DNA of 64,000 nucleotides, from assembly GCA_029844215.1 (NCBI GenBank), contig CM056734.1:20346501-20410500 (forward strand), in the 5' to 3' direction. The DNA is from Przewalskia tangutica. Taxonomy: Eukaryota > Streptophyta > Magnoliopsida > Solanales > Solanaceae. Below, in pieces: positions 11,414 to 23,152 of the stretch. The translations under genes and the position numbers were made by a program. The notes under the pieces are model-generated. The model saw only the letters and a list, made by a program, of their open reading frames with translations, searched no databases and was not told the origin of the DNA. The first letter of the stretch is position 1; every line of letters starts with the position of its first letter.

Positions 11414-11483
11414 TTGTAACAAACTTTTGATCTCTTCTGTTTGTCAGACTTGTGTGCTTGGTAAACATATTAAGCTTCTTTTT
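11414..11483 (+). pseudogene. Copia C1 GAG-pre-integrase tail
   Basis: Seventy bases encode a Copia-type segment with CxxC (VCQTC) followed by LGKHIK, the conserved end of the GAG-pre-integrase domain just before the integrase core. The frame is open up to the insertion point of A1 at 11484. Confidence 0.75.
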
Positions 11484-12447
11484 TGTTGAGTCTATTTGAT
11501 ATACACTTTTGAGTCCTTTTTAGTTAGTATTTTTCCTGTTTTCTTTGTATTTTATTTAGTGGTAGGGTTGTTTTTCTTTATTTTGAGTCACAACGATCCT
11601 AAAATGGATAAATGACGAATTCAAATTTGGAGGATAAAAGTGCACATCAGATCCCAAGCAATTAAGTCAAAGAAGCCCTGAGAAGCTCGGGAAGCAATTT
11701 AAATAAAATTACATTGTCAACCGCACGAGGTCTACAAGGTTAATTTGCAGAAGTTGCTCGAAATCAGGGTCGCGGCGCAAGAGTGGAAGGGCCGCAGCTC
11801 AGCAGCGCCGCGACGCAAAAATGCAGGGTTGCGGCGCCGGAACTTCAGAGTGCAAAATTTTGGGTTCTGCCAAAGCAGGGCCGCGGCGCCGATGCGGGTT
11901 TTTGCGAAAACTGGGCCGAATTTCAGTCAGAAACCCTAAGATTCAGAAAGAGTTTTGGGACAAGTATAAATAGAAAGTCTTGGCTCATTATTCAGGGACC
12001 AGAAATCACTTGTTGAGAGCAGATTTGGAGCTCAAGGATTCTAGCAATTCTAGTTCTTCTTTGTTCTTCAGTATTAGCGTATGTATGAGATTTTTAGTTT
12101 GTAATTCTTTCATTATGAACTAATTACTGTGTTATGGTTTTAATCCGGATTCGCTTGAACCCCTCATTATGATATTAATGCTATAGTTTGATTTCTTCTT
12201 CCATTTTATTGAAATCTATTCAACTTGCAATGATTGTTTGATAATTAACTGATCACTACTTATCATAACTTAGATTAATAACTTCATTAAATTATCGATA
12301 ACCAAATAGAGACTAAAAATCAGACTATAGGTAATTGACAAGTTAATCCCTGAGGACGATAACTCGGTCTTACAGATCTTTATTACTTTAGCGATACGTA
12401 CACTTGCGTAATCATATAGAAACATCGCAAACAAGTTTTTGGTGTCG
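11484..12447 (+). repeat. A1 left LTR, plus orientation (Athila-like)
   Basis: It starts TGTTGAG and follows the same plan as the LTRs of E2, E3 and S3: a TTTTTAGTTAGTATTTT block, a GAGTCACAACG block, a GC-rich stretch with GCGGCGC motifs (11770-11890), TATAAATA at about 11965, and an end block with CGGTCTTAC and CACTTGCGT before CA at about 12434. It lacks roughly 300 bases of the 3'-central block found in E3. A weak primer-site start (TTGGTGTCG) follows, then the sequence switches to an inverted LTR. The left flank CTTTT(T) resembles CTTTT at 62907-62911. Confidence 0.75.
11965..11972 (+). promoter_or_regulatory. LTR TATA box in A1
   Basis: TATAAATA in the U3 region, at the position equivalent to TATAAATAG at 54471 in S3. 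Confidence 0.5.
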
Positions 12448-12836
12448 TTAACTAAGATGTTCTATATTCCGGTTAGAACATATAAAAACTCAACCTTATG
12501 CAAAAATCTTCTATATTTCTATGATAGATTTTACCACACATGAGGATTAAGAGCAATAACCTTAAACGCTACACAAGTATCGGGGTACTTTCATCTACGA
12601 TTTAACATATGTCTAACCAACTATAGCATATTCAAATCTCCCTTTTCAGATCTCGATTTGAAATCATATAAGTTATGAAAACTAGTAATCAGTTACTTTT
12701 CACACAATCAATACAAGTTGAATAGATCTTAACAATTGAAGAAGAAATAACTAAATATGCATTAATTCATGAAAAGAGTTTCAAGTAGATTTGACGGAAA
12801 ATCCTAATAAATAAATTAGCTCCTAGACATTGTCAT
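12448..12836 (-). repeat. A1 right LTR, inverted, first piece
   Basis: Read on the minus strand this matches the middle of the Athila-like LTR, including ATTCATGAATTAATGC, GTACCCCGATACTTGTGTAG and TCATAGAAATATAGAAG as in E3 (61990-62280). It is cut at 12836 by O2 with target duplication GTCAT. The next pieces of the same inverted LTR are at 56992-57223 and 62637-62906. Confidence 0.8.
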
Positions 12837-14857
12837 TGTCACGTCCGTTTTTTACCTCGGGGTCAAAACGGTATCCGCAACGTTGCTCTTTGACGCGGTT
12901 CCCTGGATTGAGCAAGAATGCTTGTATTGAGGAGTCGCCATCTAATTAGTTAAACGAATTAGGAAACTTGAACTATTGCAATAAAAATACTGCAATTGAT
13001 CTTCATTTAATGGTCTGCAAAATTAATGAGATTCTGGATCAGGGTTCTTTATTATTTTAAAGGGAAGGGGTTAGACATCCTTTAAGATCCGCTAACTTGC
13101 GGTTATTCGGTCGAACCTAGGTTAATTATATATTAGCTTTTTATTCTACCTATTCTAAGCATTTTTATAATTTACAATTAAAATAAAATGCAATACAGAA
13201 TAATAAAACTAAAATTAAATTCAACGACATAAAATAAAACTTCGGGACATCTTTTTTAACCTTTTTAGGCATTCTGCACAAGATGCATCTCCGGGTACCT
13301 GTATAAACACTTAGTAAAAGTGTTAGTAATAGAATGAATAATTCTAAAGCAATAACAAGAATAATAAATAAAACCACAAAATAAACTCGGCTTTTGTACA
13401 AGGGAGGCCTTGAAAATCAGACGGAGATTCCTTCATCGGCCAAATTGTTAGAAACAATAAAATAAATAAAATCTTCAGATCCGCGCCAAAACAATAATAG
13501 TTTTGATTACGGAGGAATCAGATATATAAAATAAGGTGGGACATCCTAAACAAGTCTGGTTGCGAAAATTCGCCCTGCCAGTGCATGTTGATTATCCGAT
13601 GTAAGTGGAAAAATCATGATTGCCGGAAGATTTTATTTTCCGTCTTTGCAACTGTGGAGGCCTCAAAAATCGACGGATAACTTTTTCATTGGCCAATGTG
13701 TAGTATCATGTTCAAATCAGTCAATACCAACAATGTAGTATTTGTTCAACCAGTTTAATGAAAGATAAAAGGGCAAAATAGTCAAAAGATCAGTAGCAAC
13801 ATCTAAAATCTGACAGCAAAATGTGCGAAAATAAGTCCCAATAGAAAAGCCAAAATTAGTAGCATCCGTAGCCAACAACACATCAAATACAAATGATCAC
13901 CGCAACATTAGAAGCAGCAGCAACGTAGCTCGCCGGGTATGTTACCACCGAACAACACAGTGCAAGATCAAATAAGAGGAAAAATGCCAAAAATCAGCCC
14001 GACAAATAGTGAAGCAGCAGCCATAGTGAAACAAACATGCGGTCACAAAAAATCAACAAAATCCCCAATTTTAAAGTCAACGGGGTCACCGGAGTTTAAA
14101 AGAACTCCGGCCAAAATGGCCAAAAAAAATCAAAAATCAGTCAAGAAAACCAAAAAATAAAGCCGAATAGAGGTCACCATTTTTTAACTCCAACCAGTGT
14201 CCACCGCAGAAGATGAGCGACAACGTTACTTCCACGGCAAAATGCCGGAGCAACGCCGCAGCAAAAGATGATTCAAAAAGCAATAACCAGTGCATAAAAA
14301 TAAGTTGCAACAACGTCGAAAATGGATCAACAATCTTGGAAAATATTAACCGTAAACCAAGCGAAAACAATGGAGGTTGCCGGAGTTAAGGTGGTCGGCG
14401 ACATGAGAGGGGAACAAGGGAAATGGGTCCGGAGTTCAGGAGTGAGAGGTTAGGGAGATGGTGGTTATTTGGTGTGCCGTCGATCATCCGACGGCAAGGC
14501 GTGGAAGCGATGGGGTGTCAGCTGATGTTGGTGAACTGTAAGATTGATGGATGGAGGTGAGACAGTGACGGGAGAATGGGGTTCGCCTTAGCTGGTGAAG
14601 CTAGGGGGAGAGGGGAGTGTTAAGAAGATGAAAGGGGTGAAGACAGTAAAATGAAAAGGGTGGCGTCCCCCTTTTAGAATGTTGCGGCTGATGATATCCT
14701 TTTCTAAAGAATAAAGGTGGAGTATATGTAAAGGTGGTGTGGTTGAGGTATGGGTATTTACCAAAAAAAAAGATAAAAGGGTATGGGTTGAAGTATGGTC
14801 TAAGATATGACATGATGGAAATAAATGATGGGACATGGTATGTGGTTTAAAAAATAG
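12837..14857 (-). repeat. O2 left (3') LTR, minus orientation, 5' end missing
   Basis: It matches the right O2 LTR over long stretches; for example 12900-13960 parallels 38880-39970 and 13960-14857 parallels 55667-56570. It contains the CCGCTAACTTGCGG hairpin at 13088-13101 and a minus-strand TGGCGACTCC copy at 12931-12940. Compared with the right LTR, the last 400 or so bases (its 5' start) are absent, and the sequence meets the plus-oriented O1 LTR head to head at about 14858. Confidence 0.8.
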
Positions 14858-17120
14858 TTTTGTCAAACCAGTCCAGTACGGAACCCAATCCGAATCATTC
14901 CAATCCAACACCATTTTTATTTCATCCAAACACCCCCTTTTATTCCCCCCCCCCATTTTTAAATTTCAAACCCACCTTTCATTTCCCCCCTAAAATACCA
15001 AACCCTAATCTACCCCCTATTTATTAATCCTTACCCCCCTTTATTAAAAGGGGGGGGGGGGGGGCAGTCCACAACGTTGAAAAACTTAAAAAAGGGGCAG
15101 CCCACAAGCCATTTTTCAGGGGAGAACCCTTTTCATTTTTTTAAAAACCCATTTCCTCCCTTTCTCCCTCAGCCCATTCCCGTCGCCGCCGCCGCCCTTC
15201 GCCGGAGCTTGGAGCTCCGGCGAACCCCCTTGAAACACCTGCAACCATACATGTCCCCTCTCCACTGCTCCCGTCACCACCATCCCTTCTACCCTCCCCC
15301 TCGCATCGTCTCCGTCGCTGACTCCGGCGAACTCACGACGCCGGAGTTCGACAGCAACACCAACCCCGTCGTTGAACCATCCTCACCACTGAGCACACAC
15401 TCTCGTTCGAACACTGACCCATCACCATCATTGTCCATGCATCCCCCTACTACTGTTACGGTGGTGTCGCTCCGGCAACCTCGCCGTGGAAGCGACGCCA
15501 CCACCGTTCTCCCTTTTGGTATTATTGTTGGTTTTTATCTTGTGGGTTTCGGTATGGTTTGATTTTTGCATTTTTCGTATCTCGCCGGAGTCTTTGAAAC
15601 TCCGGCGATCTTGGTTGTCTCCGCCGTTACTATTCCGGCGAACTATGGCTGTCAAGGATCTGTTGCGTACTGTGTTGGGACTGATTTTTATTTATTTTAG
15701 TAATTTGGCCGGAGTTTAAAAACTCCGGCGAACCGGTTCGGTGATATTGTGGAGTTTGTCGGCTTGCGTTTGTTTGTTGGGCTGATTCGACCTCATTTTG
15801 GTATAATGGCCGGAGTTTGAACTCCGTGACTATCGGTTTTCCGTCGATTTTTCGCATCATATCGTTCGTGAATCGACCATCGCTTTCGCTCATGGTTGTC
15901 CATTTTATACTGCTTTTCGCTATTGTTTATTTGGGTATTATTGTTGGCTTTAGTCGATATTTTCGGCGAACTTGTTGCATTACTTGTGTTTGTTGTATCA
16001 CTGACTATTGTTTCTTTTGCTTTGAGGTTTGTTTCTGGACTGTTGTGTTGTCCTGATCTATGGGATTGGTTTCGCATCGCTATCGCTTTTTGCCATATCG
16101 CTCCGTGAATCGCTCATTGTTCATTGGGTTCTGTATTAATTTTAGGCGATTTGGGTCAATTTATTTACTGATTTTTGAACAAGTTACTACACTTGGTATT
16201 TTACTTATTTTTAAATATAATGCTACATTTGGTATTTTACTAATTTTTTTTAAATATAATGCTACACTTGATATTTTACTGATTTTGAACATGATACTAC
16301 ACTGGCCTACGAAGGATTTATCCGTCGATCTGGAGGCCCCGTGGTAGTTTAGACGGAATATGTGGGCGAGGAGGAAAGTGAAAAGATTAGACGAGAATGC
16401 ATAGTATCGTTCACCGGGAGGTGAGTCGACCGCAGCCGAAGCGATATTGGCTTCCCATGTCTTAGTATCCTTGGCATAACACTAGCTGAGCCCACACTAT
16501 ATAAAAATATATCTTTTACAATATCTTCTACATATATATCTATATATATATATACATACATTGTGTTTGTTTGGTAATTTATTTATTATTTACTAACTCT
16601 TCTACTAAGTGTCTTTTGCAGGTACTCGGAGGCGTACCCCAAAGTTAAAGCATTCGCATAAAAAATAAAATAAAAGCGAAACGTCGCTAAATTCTCTTCA
16701 TTACATCTTTTATGATTATTTTCTTTTATTACTATCTTGTTAAATATATATCTATTTTAAATATTTGCATGCCTAGTTTAAATATCTCTTGGTTAGTTTA
16801 ATAATTAGAACACCTTTCGAATTGTAAATTGCATGTTAGCATAATAATTTTAAAATCTAAATTTGAACGGATAACCGCAAGTTAGCGGATTTTAGAGGGT
16901 ACCTAACCCCTTCCCTTTAGGATAATAAAGAACTCTTACCTAGAATCTCACATAGTTTCACAGACCTTTAAAATGGAGATCATTCGTAGTATTCTATGCT
17001 ACATTTTTAATGTCCTAATTCACTATAATAATTAGGTGGCGACTCCTTTAAATGCATTTTAGGAATCCAACCATGTATCAGTAATTCCGTTTCCGACTCC
17101 GGTTGAAATGGGGTGTTACA
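14858..17120 (+). repeat. O1 5' LTR (5'-truncated)
   Basis: Nearly collinear with 26302-28546. It holds a C-rich tract, a 14-16-G run at about 15050-15064, several CCGGAGTTT/AAACTCCGG hairpins, TATATATATATACATACA at about 16540-16560, the CCGCAAGTTAGCGG hairpin (16876-16889) and an AATAAA polyadenylation-type signal (about 16924). It ends TGTTACA. Short ORFs here (for example around 15077-15562) are not conserved in frame between the two LTRs and are not genes. Confidence 0.85.
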
Positions 17121-17123
17121 GCA

Positions 17124-17141
17124 TGGCGACTCCGCTGGGGA
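17124..17141 (+). other. O1 primer-binding site
   Basis: TGGCGACTCCGCTGGGGA lies three bases after the LTR end. This is the primer site I associate with Ogre/Tat elements (tRNA-Arg type). The tRNA assignment rests on family knowledge. Confidence 0.8.
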
Positions 17142-18040
17142 TTTTAGGTTCTTAACCACAACAAACATAGGTTAATTTATTGTGCTTTATTTTCTTTATT
17201 TTGCTTAAATTGCTTCCTTTATGTTTTACACTTATTTGCTTTTATTGTTTTGCCTAAATTATTCTGCTTTACATATAAATATTTTGCATATTGTCTTAAC
17301 TGCTATTTGTTACCGCTTTCCTTAAACTGACATTCCGCTCATATTTCTTCCACTCTGGAAAATTCACACAATCACACACTACATGCGAGGTGCGCTTGGT
17401 GCATCAGCAAAATTCTTTCTTCAAAGCCCAAATTTAGGAGAGTTGGTAATATACGTGGAGTGTCCGGTCTAACCGGTGGCCGCGTAGCCTTCTCACTCGA
17501 GTTGTCCACTCGGGAACCTTGCGTCTAGTGAAGCCAAATCTTAGAAACTTAAGATAGAGCTATACCACCCTTTATTTTTAAGTCATGCATGCATTTACCT
17601 TAGGTGGGTCGGTCCTTGGCATTGACACCACAATTAGGAAGACACCAAACTTGTCGACGGGTTTCTCAACCCAACGACCAACCAGCATATTATGTGTAGC
17701 GCGACAATGATAGACAAATCCAAGCCTAAACATGACATGCTGAAATTGGAAAAAGTGCACCGTCATTTGGTCGTCATTTCCAACAAAAGCATTACAGTTG
17801 GACGGTTTGGACAAATCCATCATAACCTCGCATATGTGACGTTTAGGCCTGCCTCTGGCATAAAGGGGTCCCCATGCATGTTAGGACTCGCTTGCAATGT
17901 GACAATTTATGTGCAACATGTACTTGCTAAATGTTTTTACACTTTTGCAAAATCACGTGATTTACACTAACGCAGTTTGCTACATTTTGTCTAAAATGAT
18001 TTATCATCTCCCCAAAGGTCGATTTGTATTTGACTAAGCA
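17142..18040 (+). other. O1 leader between primer site and gag
   Basis: Mostly non-coding. The block 17580-17890 is conserved, inverted, at 38110-38420 in O2. It includes a 92-codon ORF (17692-17970) whose early part, around IDKSKPKHDM, recurs in the O2 leader ORF. Ogre elements are known to carry an extra ORF before gag; this may be a remnant. No known domain is seen. Confidence 0.5.
17692..17970 (+). CDS. Leader ORF of O1, unknown
   Basis: Ninety-two codons of unrecognised function between the primer site and gag. The first 25 residues are conserved with a minus-strand ORF in O2 (38221-38411), including the string IDKSKPKHDM and the following KLE.VH. After that the two diverge. This may be a decayed Ogre ORF1 or a conserved RNA segment that happens to be open. 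There are no membrane segments or known motifs. Confidence 0.3.
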   Translation: MCSATMIDKSKPKHDMLKLEKVHRHLVVISNKSITVGRFGQIHHNLAYVTFRPASGIKGSPCMLGLACNVTIYVQHVLAKCFYTFAKSRDLH

Positions 18041-18436
18041 ATGACAGAGCATCGATATTTCACAAGATCAAAGGCAAGGTCCAGTGACATGACTGATTCA
18101 AGGGCATTTGAGCAGAACGAGTCGGAACCCGTCTTGATCCCTATAGGCAAAGCAGAGGTCTCAGAAAAGAAAAGCAGCATAGATCCGATCGAACACCTCG
18201 CCCAATTACCGCAGCAAATGACAACCCTACAGGCCGAAATCAGAAGGCTCAGAAACATCACTAAAGCACTCGTCACTGCAAATAACCAAAATCCTCTAAA
18301 TTATTACCAGTACCCTCTTACTACATATCTCATTCGGCCAATATACAATGCACCCATATATCCCACACAAATGCCTACCATACTCCAGCCAAACACAAAC
18401 CAAAGGCCACCACAAACCTACTTTCGCAATGCATAC

Positions 18437-21400
18437 TGTTGACACCCAATTTTGACCCTCCCGTCCAGCCATTAACTATAAAATTACACTAATTTTGTAA
18501 AATAATTTTTTATGATTTTTTATAATAAAATGCAGCGAATAAAACATTAAATACAGGCATAAATAAATAATTTAATAATGGCATCGCGTCTTACGTAGAG
18601 TTTTAAGCACTTAGAGTCCCGCGCCCGCATTTATTAACTTTAAGCTTTGTCGTAATTCTTAAATAATTAATAAATGCATAAAATAAATAATTTAGCGATA
18701 ACGTCGTGTCAGGTAGCATAGCCGCATTTATTAGTAATCATTTGTAATTTAAAATCAATTTTAATCTGATATATGCATTTAATAGCACCGCATTTATAAA
18801 GCTTTAAACGATTCTTAAATATCGTACTTGCATTCAGCATTTAAGTAATTTAATATAAACTCAATGCAATTTTAATTTAACTTCGCAATAATGCATAACA
18901 ATAAAATTTTAAATAATAGCGTCGCATTCTAAAGCATTAAGCATTAATTAAACAACACGCCCGCATTTATTATCGTAATAGTTTTATAACTCGAAATTAG
19001 ACTAATTTAGCACCTAAATAATTAGACTAATTTAGCACCTAAATAATTAGACTAATTTAGCACCTAAATAATTAGACTAATGTAGCACCTAGATAATTTT
19101 AAAGCACCTAAATAATTTAATCACAATTTATTAGTTTATTTAGCACTAATTAACTAAGCCTAAAACTAATTAAATACTTAATACTAATGACCCACTTAAA
19201 CTTAATACCCAATACCTAAATAACCCAGCCCACACGCCTTGGCCCAAACCCGTCGCCTGACCTTTCTTCCTCAAATTTCAACGCATATTATCGCAGCTCT
19301 TTACTTCTCTTCAAAGAACACAATGTAAAAAATCAACCTAACCCTAAACGCTCCATCGCCTTCAAAACTGATATTCTCGCGGATTTTCTACAAAATCCGC
19401 TCACCTTCCTTACCCACGCACCCCAGACAGCTCCTCTTACCATAACCAGCACCCAAATCCCTTCAAATCAGAACTTACCTTAATCGATTTTACACCCAAA
19501 GAATCGTCCAAAATCAATATCGAATCAATACCCAAATAGCACAAATCTGGTCGAATCAGCACCAATTTTAGCCATTCTCAGCCTTACCAATTTTAGAACC
19601 CGAAGAGGGGCTATATAAGAACATGCAAAGAGCATCGACAGAGAGAGAGGGAGCAGGGCTCATAGGAGTCCAACAGCAATCGAGAGAGCATCGATTAGGA
19701 GAAAAGGGCAGCATACCCATAGCATCGAAACAGAGCTGAGTCGGGGGGACGACATAGCAATTTAGGTCAGAAATTAAGAGCAGAGAAGGGCAGAGCTCAG
19801 AGGAGCCCAATAGCAACATTCAGAGACGGGACACCCCTGACAGCAGTCAGTACCCAGACCACTAAGCATAGCACGAATAGGTAGTTCAGATCCCTTTCTT
19901 TCAATTCCAGCCAAAAATTCGAACAAACCTTGCCCCTTTATTCGCATCGCAAACCCCAAACAACTCTCCGAGTGGCACCGACGACTTGATACGCTGCCTC
20001 GGTTCGCTGCCCGGAGAAGGTAAACTCACTTCCTGTCGAATTTCGTTTCTTTATGCGAAGTTATGTGCTTTCTGTTATATATTCCCTGATAAAGTTATCA
20101 ACATCGTTATATAAGTGTTCGACATACCTTGAGTTTGCATATTTGATCTCTGTCTAAATGGTTCTGTATGGCTGAAATGCCATCTCCTTGTGATTGCTTG
20201 CCCATTTTCTTGCCCTTATGTCCACTGAATTGCATGTCTGAATACCAATCTGAGACAATTTTGAATATTCCAGAGGATTAATATGCCCTTCAGTGTCAAC
20301 TATTTATATACATTCTTTGTTTGGCCTTGTTAGCTCATGTATAGCCTTTTCTCTACCTCTCATCTATTTCGATAAACGAAATCACCATGTGTGGAATTTG
20401 CCTAGTATCATGTTGTCTCCTAAAGCATAAATTCCAAAAAAAAAAAAAGGATTACGTTGGCTAACATGGAGTGTTATTAACCTTCCTTGCTGGATTTCTC
20501 TGTCTTCTTGATTGTCTTGTCTCTAATCTATGTGACTGAATGTGTCCTAATTAGACTCGAATAGGAAAAGAAGTAGGGTATTTCATCTGTGAAGTTCACT
20601 GTCCTTAGGTGTAATTTGCGGCTCATAAAGCTCAAGTCTGAAAATCGTGAGATGCCATAAAAGTTATTATCTTTTCTGTACATATGTGATTACTGTCCGT
20701 ACTGTATGTATCAAACCTGAACCTTGAAATGTAGAATGGGGATTGTTCTTTGATATGTTTTAAGTGTTGGAATCATGAAGCATGCTAGTTGAGTGTCACA
20801 TATGAGTATTTTGTCTGGGGTTATGTCCCATTTAATTTCAAGCCTCGATATGTTGATGGAATCTATTTAGGTTCGACGTTGTTTTACTTGGATCACGCCA
20901 AGAAATCTGTTTCGCTACCTGTTGTTGCAGGTTTTTGCTTGTTATGCATAGTTGGATTAAATATTGTTTGCCTTGAATCATGTGGGATATCCACCCATCT
21001 TCCTTTATATTAATTAATGTTTAGCCTGTTTGTGCTGGCCTGTTTCCCTCTGATTTACTAAACTTACAATGATATGTTTCAAAGATACATAAAATGTAGG
21101 AATTTAGATATATACAAGGTGTATATCAAGGTTGTATATCTTTGCATACATCTAAGTATATCATATATACTTTGAATATTGTATGTATGTCATCCCTGTG
21201 TTAGCCCTGCCTCAGGCCTGATTTTATCCCTCAGCTGCATACATCTGACTTTAATGGGTTTCAGAATACACCCTGATGCAGCAAGGAAACTGTTTATTGC
21301 ATCAGTCAAAATACGAAAGGATCATTAAAGTTGTATAAATCATGGCTTGGTTGCCTGCGATCTGGTTGTTCACATGTTTAAATGTTGTTCACATGTTTAA

Positions 21401-22673
21401 ATGTTGTTCACTGCTTTGCCCACTATCCCGCGCAACTACACAAATGCCTAAATGCATATTGATTTCGGTCCTTTTGTCTGGTTTAAAGTGCTCTCGGTTT
21501 CAGGGATTGATTTAATTAAGTGCTATATAAAGATCGTACATTCATTTGGGATATTTACTAATCCTTTTCTTCTCTTGTTTTACATGAAATGCATCGGAGG
21601 CAAATGAAGAGTTTCGTTGCGAGACTCATCGCGAGCCACTTTAAATGTCAACCCGCGTCTATGTGCACCCGCTTTCGCATTCCCGCTTCAGAGATTCCTA
21701 AGACCAAATAGGACAAGATGATGTCGCCACATGTCTTGAGAGCCGTGATCATATCCACCTTTTATATTATTTGTTTAAATTGTTGCCTAATTCTTTAACT
21801 TTGTAATTAATAGGAGACATAGAACAATTAGCCCGCTGGAATAAATAAATTGGGTGGGTAGTTTTAAAATCGAAAACGTACTTTAAGTTACTTGTCATGC
21901 ATGTCTAAGCTTTACTAAACATTTCAACTCGCAACTAACATGATAAAATAAATTGCTTTTCTCACAAAGTACCTTTATTAGCACAATATGAATAATTTAT
22001 GTTGAATAACCTTCTTTATCATAAAAATTACAAAAAAGAAATTACCTTTTGCACTACGTCATACATGTTGATTTTAAAAGCACATCTTTGGTCATAAACC
22101 AACCTTGCATGTATCTATAAACAATACAAGTGCACACTTTAAAACTTTTTTTTTTTATTTATATATATTTTATAGCATCAGCATTATAACTTTTATCAAC
22201 ATGCCTCCTTTTTATAAAACATCTTTTGAAAGCATCCTTTATATTTCAAAACATGCATTTCTCTAACATAATAATTCACCCTAGGTTTGGCAGGACAACC
22301 GCAAGTTAGCGGATCTTAGAGGGTGCCTAACCCCTTCCCTCTAGATTAATAAAGAACCCTTACCCAGAATCTCATTAAGTTAGCAGACCATAAAAATGGA
22401 GTTAATGTTTTACTTTAAACTAGTTAAACATTTAGGTGTCCTAATTCACCCAAACTAATTAGGTGGCGACTCCGCGAACCCTTAGCATTCTAGCAACCCT
22501 TTAGCATTTTAGCACCCTTTTAAACTTTAGCCTCTTTTTGCAATTTTAGCATCCTTTAGCAATTTTAAAACCCTTTTAAACATTTTAGCATTTATTTTTA
22601 TTTTCTAACCTTTTAATTTGAGCAGGAGTTTCTATAGAAAATAAAAGTGTCGCGGCCGAAAATGGGCGCGACA
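18437..22673 (+). mobile_element. S1: 4.2-kb solo LTR, Tat/Ogre-like
   Basis: It starts TGTTGACACCC and ends GGCGCGACA, flanked by a perfect CATAC duplication (18432-18436 and 22674-22678). It has no internal region or second LTR copy. It contains a 25-bp tandem repeat, the CTCGGTTCGCTGCCCGGAG block (19999-20017), the CCGCAAGTTAGCGG hairpin (22301-22314), an AATAAAGAACC signal (22350) and TGGCGACTCCGC (22463-22474). The closest relative in the window is S2. Small ORFs inside, including 19568-19959 on the minus strand, are not conserved in S2. Confidence 0.9.
18995..19097. repeat. 25-bp tandem repeat in S1
   Basis: About four copies of AATTAGACTAATTTAGCACC plus five bases, the last copy diverged. 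S2 has no equivalent expansion at the matching place. Confidence 0.85.
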
Positions 22674-23152
22674 CATACGACAACCCCTTGCGATACCCAC
22701 CCGTGTATACGCCACAGCCAAAGGCCCGTCCACTAAACATCTTCAAACCCCGCATAGATGCTGAGAGAAAGCCAACCAGAACCTATACACCTTTAGTCGA
22801 ACCCATAACCCAAGTGTATGAGGAGCTGAAAGCCGCAGGAATACTCCATCCAATTCCCAGAAATACCCCCAGGCCTACTTCCCGAGGGCACGATAAAACC
22901 AAACATTGTGCATACCACTCCGGTGTCGAGGGGCACGACATCGAAAATTGTTATACACTCGAGGACAAAATAGAGGAGTTAATCAAAGAGGGAGTCATTC
23001 AGGTGGAGGATGCCTCCCCCAATGAGTACAATGAACCCCAAAGGAAGAGAGGTGTTCCCTGGTCAGAACCCGTCCGCACTTTGAATCGATCGATTATCCA
23101 AGCATGCACCACGCAGGAGCCAAAAGAAGGAGATACTGATAGCAGAGCATGA

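Larger units (their letters stand above)
18041..23152 (+). pseudogene. O1 gag, interrupted by solo LTR S1
   Basis: Two open pieces, 18041-18436 and 22679-23152, are in register once S1 and one CATAC copy are ignored (289 codons). The N-terminal piece has HRYFTRSKARSSD and an acidic/coiled stretch, then a Pro/Tyr-rich linker. The C-terminal piece has a Tat/Ogre-type zinc-knuckle region (CAYHSGVEGHDIENCYTL) and an acidic tail. The central capsid domain normal for a 500-600-residue Tat gag is missing, so it was already short before S1 arrived. Few decay marks are seen apart from the insertion. Confidence 0.7.

Noticed and set aside
15077..16077. Several overlapping ORFs in the O1 5' LTR as genes
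   Set aside because: The 3' LTR copy (26513-27482) has frameshifts and stops in different places, and hairpin repeats explain the composition.
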